A stretch of DNA of 64,000 bases from Ciona intestinalis (Eukaryota > Chordata > Ascidiacea > Phlebobranchia > Cionidae), in assembly GCF_000224145.3 (NCBI RefSeq), contig NW_004190425.2:472070-536069 (forward strand). Reading direction: 5' to 3'. How positions within the stretch are numbered: the first letter of the stretch is position 1; each line of letters starts with the position of its first letter. The position numbers and the translations under genes were made by a program. The notes below the pieces were generated by a model. It worked only from the letters and a program-made list of their open reading frames with translations. It was not told the origin of the DNA and made no database searches. This document shows, piece by piece, positions 55,631-64,000 of this stretch.

Positions 55631-56503
55631 ATGAAAAAAAGCCCCGAAGACATCCATTGTTATAAGCACTTTAATGGTACATGGGGTGAATTTTATTACC
55701 ACAGGCACTTGGTAGAGTTTTCCGAAGCACAACGACATTGTCAAGAAGTGGACAACTCACAATTGGCAATTATAAAGGATAAGGCAACATTGGATAGATT
55801 GGTAGGCTACTTACCATCAGATAGCTGTTTTGACCCATATTTTTGGGTTGGTTTACGAAACGAAAGCTTTGGATTTAAATGGATAAACGGCGACGACTAC
55901 GATAAATCTATTGTAGAAATTAAAAAAGGTGTTGGCAACTGTGTTTCAATATATCGAAGCGATCAACAATCAAGTACTGTGAACTGGTACCCTCAAAAAT
56001 GTTCTACCAAATTTTCGTATATGTGTTACACGCCCAGCAAAACAAAGCCGGGTACCAAAGTTATTGATAGCTCAGGAACAACGGCAAGCATGTACGAATC
56101 ATCAACAAATGCGATTTCTCCCGGAATCATCGGTCTAATTGCAGCATTACTGTGTATTCTTTTTCTAGTAGTTATTTTTGTGGTGGTACGTAACCGAAGA
56201 AAAAGGGCTCACCGAATAGAGGGAGAAATTAAATCAAAAAATAATGACCCGGACGGTTACAGTTCCGTTAAAGTCGAAATTAGCAACCTGGAGTGCAGAG
56301 AAACCCAAGATAATCCCATTTACAATATGGATATTCTTTTGCCGTCCAACGACCACCCACCAATCAACCTGGACCAAACATCCGATGCCTCACACGCAAT
56401 TTCCGCTCAAAGCGATGACGTCAACCACTGTGGAAATACCCTCACTACTTCTTGTCCGACTTACGCGGTAGTTAACAAAAAGAAACATTCCGCAAACGCT
56501 TAG
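55631..56503 (+). CDS. C-type-lectin-like single-pass membrane protein
   Basis: An open frame of 290 residues. Residues 8-134 form a C-type-lectin fold: CYKHF, FSEAQRHCQEVDNSQLAII, DPYFWVGLRN, FKWINGDD, CVSIYRS, VNWYPQKC and SYMC. The EPN/QPD and WND calcium-sugar motifs are absent, so carbohydrate binding by the classical site is unlikely. Residues 163-186 are a clear membrane helix followed by RNRRKR, placing the lectin outside. The 100-residue tail holds Tyr210 (GYSSV), Tyr231 (PIYNMDIL) and Tyr278 (PTYAVV), which resemble signalling or endocytic tyrosine motifs. N-glycosylation sites are NGT and NES. No signal peptide is encoded: the frame is open upstream to 55589, so a short 5' exon with the signal may exist but was not found. 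Without it the orientation rests on the positive-inside rule. Confidence 0.75.
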   Translation: MKKSPEDIHCYKHFNGTWGEFYYHRHLVEFSEAQRHCQEVDNSQLAIIKDKATLDRLVGYLPSDSCFDPYFWVGLRNESFGFKWINGDDYDKSIVEIKKGVGNCVSIYRSDQQSSTVNWYPQKCSTKFSYMCYTPSKTKPGTKVIDSSGTTASMYESSTNAISPGIIGLIAALLCILFLVVIFVVVRNRRKRAHRIEGEIKSKNNDPDGYSSVKVEISNLECRETQDNPIYNMDILLPSNDHPPINLDQTSDASHAISAQSDDVNHCGNTLTTSCPTYAVVNKKKHSANA

Positions 56504-56775
56504 TTTGGTTAACACTTCTCAATTAAACTATAACTACTGACCTTGCCACGCCGAGCAAAGATAGAATAAGTTACATTTATTCATTTAACAATTGATTGCA
56601 TCGGGTGAACATAAAAAAGAAATTTAAGACGAAACATCAGAGATTCGGCCAATACTCTTGTTGCGACTTTTTTCGTTTTCCATTAGCAATGGTACCATAG
56701 CAATGCAACGCTATTGTGTATAGAAGATGACAGAGCGTGTTCAGCGTCATTCCATTCACTGTATCTTTTTCGTAT

Positions 56776-56930
56776 ATATATACAATGTGGTGAATGGGAC
56801 ACCTTTTCATTTTTTTTCTTGCTCTATTTGGCAGTTAACAAACAATTATAAAACTGTATACTCACAACTTCCATAGACCGTCGTTAATAGTTTAAAACAC
56901 GATCAGGATATTTAAATATTATGTAAATAA
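56776..56930 (-). mobile_element. 0.2-kb MITE copy, right end lost
   Basis: Has atgtggtgaatgggacacct, ataaaactgtatactcacaa and aaacacgatcaggatattta. Confidence 0.65.
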
Positions 56931-57459
56931 TATATGACAATAAAAATGAGATTTGTGTTACCAGTTGTTTTTATATTTGTTTGGGTAACACTGGGTTTCT
57001 AAGACCAATAGTACTTGAATTTAATTCTGGTTTGTGTGCTTATAAACCTATAGATCACATTATATTCAGCGTTTAATTAGGTTCCCGCTGATATCTAGCC
57101 CTGGTCGTGCGAATTTGAACTGTAAGTTTCATACGAATACGCCACCTGCGAGCAAGAGGTTCATTAATACTTATTTTTCTGGTATGTAGAAAGACTGTCA
57201 TGTTATAACTTGACGGTGAGCATGAATTGTAGGAATATAGCTTTAAAAAGAACAAACAAAAAGCAATAAAAATAGAAGAAGCTGTATATATATAAGATTA
57301 TAGTTGGTTAATCTGTTAATTTAACGACATACTAGCAGTTTGTGTCCGGGCGGTGGCACACTAGAGCTATATATGCCAACGTCATATGCCACTTATGCGC
57401 AGGGATGACTCGTAAAAAGTGAAGGGTTCCATATTTACCCCTATATAAATACAATTCCG

Positions 57460-57570
57460 AGATTGCCGCTAACCTAAAGGTTATATTGGTTATAGAGGGC
57501 GCCATGTTTAAAGCGCATTGCTGCTACAATTGTGTGCGTATATGTGTAAATAAGCAAGACATTTATACTT
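57460..57570 (+). mobile_element. SINE head fragment, diverged
   Basis: Has gccgctaacctaaaggttat and gctgctacaattgtgtgcgt followed by aagcaagacatttat. Confidence 0.45.
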
Positions 57571-57891
57571 TTATATTCTATTTCAGTGAAATCATATACT
57601 ACGAGGCTTGGTAGACGAGATTTAATTTAAAAGCAGTTTTCTTTTTACCCCTTAAATTTAAATAATTCCATTGTAAAATTACATTACGATGTAAAGATTA
57701 AGAAACGTTGCCGAGGTTTGTGCCGGCATAAAATGTAGACAAATGGTATGTTTTACAGTTTTAGGTGGGTGTGAGGTATATTACTGTATGATGTTTTTTT
57801 TGTTCCCAGTTATAATAAAATCTTCTTCAAACAATGACAATGCATCATACAAGCATTACGAACGTTGGCAATGTTATGCTATAGCATATAT

Positions 57892-58091
57892 ACAGTAGGG
57901 TGGGGGGGAGACGGGGCACCTTTATAGCACATCATTTCCAAAGATCCTGACTATGTTTTAAACAATTAGCAACGGTCTAGAGGAGTCGCGATGATGCGGT
58001 TTTATAATTCTTTAAATGTTCTTTGCTTACTACTTACTGGGACGAGAAAATAGAATAAAAGGTGTCCCATCTCCCTTCACCCTACTATACT
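57892..58091 (+). mobile_element. 0.2-kb MITE copy
   Basis: Ends cagtagggtgggggggagac and tcccttcaccctactatact. Confidence 0.8.
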
Positions 58092-58633
58092 ACAGTTGAA
58101 TACGTTCCAATTTTATCAGTAGTGTAATACTTGTAAAATATATATTCCGCTCTTGCAAAACTGTATAATTCAGTTACACTCCTAAGACGTTTGCATTTGC
58201 AGTTCTTATTATTTCACAGCGGTGTTTTCCCAACCATATTTACATAAGTAATTCTCAGTAATAACTTATTTTAAAATAAGCAATATTTATATAACGACGC
58301 GCAGTCTATTGAGATTTTGAACTCAAATGAAATTTTCAAAGGCGAGCGTCAGAACTCAAAAATGAAACTTGAATTATGGCGTAATAATGTTAGAACTGTG
58401 ACGTAAGATTTATTGTTTCTTTTGGTTTCAAAGGCGTTACAAAAATTTCGCTTCGAAACGTATTTGCTCTCATGTACGTCAACAGGTAACCTGTAACTGT
58501 AAGTGCTAATTACACAGATATTACGCTATTCACATTACATAAAACGTAGCTTGAGTTAAAGTATCGAAACAGAGCTTTTATATATATGCTACGTAATAGT
58601 TGAGAAAGTTAGCCATATAAGTAACCGTTTATT

Positions 58634-58810
58634 GTAGTGTGGGGTAAGATGGAATACGTTTATCACAATTCTCATATTTCTTGATAGTATTTTAAAATTA
58701 GTTACCAAAGCATTTTACAGTCGCGGGCTGTGGTTATATTTTGCGAATATATTATTTGTTAATAAGAAAGCGAATGAAAACATTTCACATCTTACCCAAA
58801 CTTTTTATAG
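58634..58810 (+). mobile_element. 0.2-kb MITE copy, old
   Basis: Left end agtgtggggtaagatggaat; remainder weakly similar. Confidence 0.5.
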
Positions 58811-59534
58811 ACCTACTTTATACGAAACGTCAAGCAAAGAATAAACGCAAAATCATAATTGTAACAACTGCAAGCTGATTTTACTGTTATAGGCGTTTCT
58901 CCCATGCAACATATATCCGCATAAGCCAGTATCCATGTTAGCTTAAACTTTCACAAGTCCCTGACAAGCACTTAACTTTGCATTCGTCAAGATTGCGAAG
59001 ACAGAATAAACACTTTACGCCGTGGATAAACATGACAGTATGTGTAGGAACGGTCAACGTCCATAGCTCAGCTGACACACGGCAGGTATTTTGTTATCTA
59101 TGTAGATAAACAGCATATACCCCGTTAATTATTGACACCGAGGGTATAACAAAAGAACGTTAATTGGACCGTCAACGCATTTTATTCTCATTTAGCTGTC
59201 AAAGTGCCAGCAGTAGTGTTATATAGTTCGGTCTTTTTTTGAGTAAGAAAAATTCGGTTATATTTCGACCAAGATAAAAACAGTTTATTCGAGTATGAGT
59301 TATAGGTATTTGTATAAAAACGCAGGTTTCTTTAAGCAGCGTATAATAGAAGTATTTTAAAAACAACACTTATGCGAGTTGTTCATATATATCTAGGCGT
59401 GGTGGGGTAAGTTGGGACGGGAATATGGGACATTTAAGAAAAATGGGACATTTCTTTTCAAAACTTGACCATGAATGAAACTAAAAGTTAGAGTAATATT
59501 GGACAGTTTTCTCCTGGTTAAACAAAGCGTTTTT

Positions 59535-59660
59535 CGGCGTTGAACGAATACAGAATTTACAGAATTTAAACGAATACAGAATTTGAATACAGAATTTGAA
59601 CGAATACAAAATTTTAAATACAGAAATTAAACGAATACAGAATAAAGAATTTATAGAATT
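59535..59660. repeat. Tandem 17-base tract (gaatacagaatttaaac)
   Basis: Imperfect short tandem units of acgaatacagaattt with varying length; the same tract recurs in copy 2 at about 61160-61280. Confidence 0.8.
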
Positions 59661-59848
59661 TCTATCCTATTACCATGAGTGTGCACACCGGTGCAGGTAA
59701 AACTAAACATAATCCGCATATCATAATAATAAATTTTTGTTGATGCTAAAATTATTGTTAACTTGTTGGTTTAATACCGTGGTTTGTATAGATTCAACCT
59801 AAAGAATTATATATCCATAACTTTGTGGGTCGTAACCTTTTAAAGATA

Positions 59849-60045
59849 TAGTACTGTGGGGGAAGATGGGACACTTTCAGCTAATAATATTCAAATATTC
59901 TGATCGTGTTTTAAACAATTAACAACGGTTCATGGGAGTCGAGAGGATACGGTTTTATAATATTTTGAAAGTTCTTTGTTTACTATCAAAGAGCACGAAA
60001 ATAGATTTAAAAGGTGTCCCATCTTCCCCCACCCCACTATATTTT
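59849..60045 (+). mobile_element. 0.2-kb MITE copy in duplicated block 1
   Basis: Ends gtactgtgggggaagatggg and catcttcccccaccccacta. The same insertion is present in block 2 at 61465-61660. Confidence 0.8.
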
Positions 60046-60580
60046 CATTTTTGTATGTCGGATAATTTGAACGACCCAGAAGGGGTTGAGCAATTGCTGC
60101 CTGTAGTGTCTTGCCCATATACATCAACAAGGGTAGCAGTATTGGGCCTGCCAGAGCAACGGAATAATATTGAAAATTAGGCTGCAAATGTCTAAATGTT
60201 TAATTTAATGCGCAATTTTGGGTTCGCGGTTTGATGTTTTACTTAAATCTGTTAATATAACGCTACGAGTTAGTGACTGAGCGTACATTAGGCTATGTGG
60301 TATGTTTGTCAGTGCTATTTTGAACTAAGTAATTTCGGCTTACAAGTAGGCCTATTACACGCGAATTGTTGATTTGCGATTTTGCTTTAACAGAGTGTAT
60401 ATTTACAAAAAAAACGAAAATTAAATATACCATTTATGCTTAAAATGTAGGCCTACATACCTAAGGCCAAGAAAAGATAATTTTTTCTTAAAACATGAAT
60501 TGTAAAGTCGTATTCTATTATATAGGTTTGNNNNNNNNNNNNNNNNNNNNNNNNNNNNNNNNNNNNNNNNNNNNNNNNNN

Positions 60581-62147
60581 TGACAAGCACTTAACTTGGC
60601 ATTCGTCAAGATTGCGAAGACAGAATANACACTTTACGCCGTGGATAAACATGACAGTATGTGTAGGAACGGTCAACGTCCATAGCTCAGCTGACACACG
60701 GCAGGTATTTTGTTATCTATGTAGATAAACAGCATATACCCCGTTAATTATTGACACCGAGGGTATAACAAAAGAACGTTAATTGGACCGTCAACGCATT
60801 TTATTCTCATTTAGCTGTCAAAGTGCCAGCAGTAGTGTTATATAGTTCGGTCTTTTTTTGAGTAAGAAAAATTCGGTTATATTTCGACCAAGATAAAAAC
60901 AGTTTATTCGAGTATGAGTTATAGGTATTTGTATAAAAACGCAGGTTTCTTTAAGCAGCGTATAATAGAAGTATTTTAAAAACAACACTTATGCGAGTTG
61001 TTCATATATATCTAGGCGTGGTGGGGTAAGTTGGGACGGGAATATGGGACATTTAAGAAAAATGGGACATTTCTGTTTCAAAACTTGACCATGAATGAAA
61101 CTAAAAGTTAGAGTAATATTGGACAGTATTCTCCTGGTTAAACAAAGCGTTTTTTGGCGTTGAACGAATACAGAATTTACAGAATTTAAACGAATACAGA
61201 ATTTGAATACAGAATTTGAACGAATACAAAATTTTAAATACAGAAATTAAACGAATACAGAATAAAGAGTTTATTGTATTTCTATCCTATTACCATGAGT
61301 GTGCACCGGTGTAGGTAAAACTAAACATAATCCGCATATCATAATATTAAATTTTTGTTTTTGCTAAAATTATTGTTAACTTGTTGGTTTAATACCGTGG
61401 TTTTACCTAAAGAATTATATATCCATAACTTTGTGGGTCGTAACCTTTTAAGGATATAGTACTGATAGTACTGTGGGGGAAGATGGGACACTTTCAGCTA
61501 ATAATATTCAAATATTCTGATCGTGTTTTAATCAATTAACAACGGTTCATGGGAATCGAGAGGATACGGTTTTATAATATTTTGAAAGTTCTTTGTTTAA
61601 TATCAAAGAGCACGAAAATAGAATTAAAAGGTGTCCCATCTTCCCCCACCCCACTATATTTTCATTTTTGTATGTCGGATAATTTGAACGACCCAGAAGG
61701 GGTTGAGCAATTGCTGCCTGTAGTGTCTTGCCCATATACATCAACAAGGGTAGCAGTATTGGGCCTGCCAGAGCAACGGAATAATATTGAAAATTAGGCT
61801 GCAAATGTCTAAATGTTTAATTTAATGCGCAATTTTGGGTTCGCGGTTTGATGTTTTACTTAAATCTGTTAATATAACGCTACGAGTTAGTGACTGAGCG
61901 TACATTAGGCTATGTGGTATGTTTGTCAGTGCTATTTTGAACTAAGTAATTTCGGCTTACAAGTAGGCCTATTACACGCGAATTGTTGATTTGCGATTTT
62001 GCTTTAACAGAGTGTATATTTACAAAAAAAACGAAAATTAAATATACCATTTATGCTAAAAATGTAGGCCTACATACCAAGGCCAAGAAAAGATAATTTT
62101 TTCTTAAAACATGAATTGTAAAGTCGTATTTCTATTATATAGGTTTG
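60581..62147. repeat. 1.57-kb duplicated block, copy 2
   Basis: Second copy of 58962-60530. It continues past the shared end into unique sequence (ggttcacgaaacaaag), which shows that it is the copy attached to the right flank. Confidence 0.85.
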
Positions 62148-62561
62148 GGTTCACGAAACAAAGTTGTGGAGAAATTACCGTGAAATGTCTTGCCCAGTTC
62201 CAACCGGGTTACTAAAAGGTGTATTGACATATTTGTTCTTTTTATTAAATTTGTTTAATAAACTGCGACGATAAATGATCGTCGATTTCTGGAAACAAAC
62301 GTAGTGTGTGCGCGTATGTGTGTCAATCATTTTACCCAGAAATATATTTTGACTCCTATGCCATCGGCCGTTAAACAAAAGCCTCCATATTTGTCTGTGA
62401 CGTCAAACAACGTCATAGAACAGTTACATAATGTTTAACTTAGGGTCATGAACGATTTGCATAATGAGTCATTGTTTAACTCAACTTTTTTTTCCAAGCC
62501 GCGTATAAGGCTGTTAGCACTACACTGCTAATTGAAAGCAAATAAACGCAAAACATTTAAT

Positions 62562-63407
62562 ATGGATGCGAGAGATCGCAAGGAATCCAGGTCCGCCTCA
62601 GTCGTGCACCATATTTCGTATAAAGTTATGACTGAACTTGATGAACTATTGGAAGGGCGAAAAATGCGTCGAATTTCTGTCGCTAGCGACGGTAACTGTC
62701 TTTACCACGCGTTGGCGCACCAGCTCTCCTTGCAAGGTGTGAACCATTCATACGATGAAGTGAGAAAAGCCTGTGTCAGTTATCTGCAAAAGAACCCACG
62801 TTTTGGGAAGATTGACTGGATGAGAGCGGTAGACACGGGCGAAACAAGAGAGGAGTATCTTCATCGTAATTCCCAAGATGGAGAATGGAGTGATGACATT
62901 ATGCTCATGGCGGCGTCATCCGCGTTTGGTTACGTCATTAAAATCGTGACGTTGAATGAAACCGTCAACGTCCTGCCTAACGTTAAGAAGTACAAGCCTG
63001 AGCTTGTTGTGGCGAAAATCTCCGAGTATCAATATGTCAGTGTGGAGAAAAAGGACGGCCATGCGAACAACATGGAAGCGTCAAGAACCTTTGTACTAAA
63101 AGCGAAACAGAACCCGAGTATCAAGAAAACAAAAAAGGGGACAGACGTTGTCCATTTAGGTTTGTTTAAACATCTACGAATGAAGTATTTATCGCTCGAA
63201 TCATTTTTTCCCGCACTGCGGTTTAATTATTAACCCGAGCATCAATCACAGTAGGTTAGTTCTACACGCGACTTAACTTTCCCTCATTCCAGACAAGAGA
63301 AGCAAAGGGAAAAGAGGTAAAGCCATGAACGGTCCAGGACTGGGACCGAGTAAATGGGATCCCGATCAGGAATCCCTGCTGTTTGGCGCCAATGACGTCG
63401 AAGAAGA
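62562..63407 (+). CDS. OTU-domain protein, catalytic His apparently replaced
   Basis: Exon 62562-63159 followed in phase by exon 63293-63407. An unspliced reading would end at 63233. The OTU fold is clear: RISVASDGNCLYHALAHQ (Asp43 and Cys46 of the active site), a helical block DEVRKACVSYLQ, GEWSDDIMLMAASSAFG, and the last strand AKISEYQYVSVE. In active OTU deubiquitinases this strand carries His before Tyr (HYxSV); here it is Gln157. The second exon adds a basic then acidic tail (KRSKGKRGK... NDVEE) and ends at a gtaagt donor. One phase-matched candidate last exon, 63979-63991, would close the frame with DRNA-stop, giving about 241 residues, but the gene may run past the window. A polypyrimidine acceptor (ttttttttccaag) lies about 65 bases before the ATG, which is the first ATG of the frame. 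Confidence 0.75.
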
Positions 63408-63545
63408 GTAAGTTTAAATAAATCGATGTTTCAAGGTATAAGTTGTAGCAAATTTAGGTAACTGTTTTGGTCAATATTATTGCATTTTAAAGAATAATTC
63501 ATAAAAAAAAATTTTGGGCTTTATACCATTTGCCTCTAAAAATAG

Positions 63546-63732
63546 ACATGAGGGAAGATGGGACGCCCTTTCGTTCTATTTTATCGTTCCATTTAGCAGT
63601 AAACAAAGAATGCCCAAAGAATTGTAAAACTATATCTTTACGACTCCCGTAGACAGTTGTTATTTATTTAAAACACGATCAGGATATTTGGATATTATAT
63701 GTTAGAGGTGTCCTATCTTACCCCACTATATA
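63546..63732 (-). mobile_element. 0.2-kb MITE copy after OTU exon 2
   Basis: Ends gagggaagatgggacgccct and gtcctatcttaccccactat. Confidence 0.75.
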
Positions 63733-64000
63733 ATGCGCCGCGTTTATTTTATTGCGATAAAAATAAAAATAATCAGCGGTGGATATTCAGCTGAGCATGT
63801 TGGAAGAAATAAAACTGGGCCTATTGAATGTCAGAGAACGCATTCGTTTATTAAAAACGTTTGCTTTAAAGGCGTATATAGTAAATTGGAACAATTTTAA
63901 ATTTTAAATATGAACACTCGAACCGATGTGGTATTAGAACAGTTGCGATCTGTAAATAACATTGGACATTGTTCGCAGTCGAAATGCCTGAAAATGGTAT

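Larger units (their letters stand above)
58962..60530. repeat. 1.57-kb duplicated block, copy 1
   Basis: From tgacaagcacttaact to aggtttg at the gap edge, this block recurs at 60581-62147 with only scattered substitutions and small indels. It includes one MITE and a gaatacagaatttaaac tract. The gap sits exactly at the junction, as expected for two alleles placed in series by the assembler. Confidence 0.85.
56504..62561. other. 6-kb intergenic region
   Basis: Contains several 0.2-kb MITE copies, a diverged SINE (57460-57570), the gap-separated 1.57-kb duplication and an expanded gaatacagaatttaaac tract. No open frame with family resemblance was seen on either strand. Confidence 0.6.

Noticed and set aside
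59930-60187. 85-codon open frame, repeated at 61547-61804
   Set aside because: Repetition reflects the duplicated block; the frame crosses a MITE and has no recognisable protein.

Overview
This is animal nuclear DNA. It is AT-rich, with short introns, GT-AG splice sites and many short interspersed repeats. The repeat set is a 0.2-kb MITE starting near 'gtagggtgggggaagatggg', a tRNA-headed SINE containing 'ggcaagacacttaacgg', and hAT relatives. Together with compact genes and ascidian-like protein families, it points to a tunicate of the genus Ciona, most likely C. intestinalis/robusta. That assignment is inference from memory, not a search. There are assembly gaps at 29010-29059, 37879-37978, 41584-41811 and 60531-60580.

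Layout. From 1 to 12.6 kb, two tandem plus-strand genes encode integrin-alpha N-terminal propeller segments plus a von Willebrand A/I domain. The second can be read from signal peptide to stop as a 429-residue protein with no later integrin domains and no membrane segment. From 14.3 to 23.6 kb lies a 17-exon gene for a kyphoscoliosis-peptidase/hillarin-like protein. It has a predicted N-myristoylation start, a transglutaminase-like core without catalytic Cys and His, and an internal phase-compatible exon that would give a short membrane-anchored isoform. From 24.4 to 32.0 kb is GPATCH3, with its middle exons present twice around a gap, most likely two haplotypes assembled in series. From 32.7 to 52.5 kb, on the minus strand, is BAG6 in 24 coding exons, with a ubiquitin-like N-terminus but no BAG-similar C-terminal domain. 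Its introns hold a hAT transposase gene, a 1.4-kb non-autonomous hAT element and several tandem or inverted repeats. Just upstream on the same strand is SNAPC2 (53.0-54.1 kb). From 55.6 to 56.5 kb is a C-type-lectin membrane protein with tyrosine motifs in its tail. The 56.5-62.5 kb stretch is intergenic, with a second gap-separated 1.57-kb duplication. At 62.6 kb an OTU-domain gene begins; it keeps the catalytic Asp and Cys but has Gln where the His is expected.

The genes do not form one pathway. BAG6 handles tail-anchored and misfolded proteins, SNAPC2 serves snRNA transcription, and GPATCH3 is a nuclear/cytoplasmic G-patch protein. The I-domain pair and the lectin are candidate surface or secreted recognition molecules. 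All exon boundaries were read by eye from splice motifs, reading phase and family resemblance. Repeat ends are approximate unless a target-site duplication is stated.
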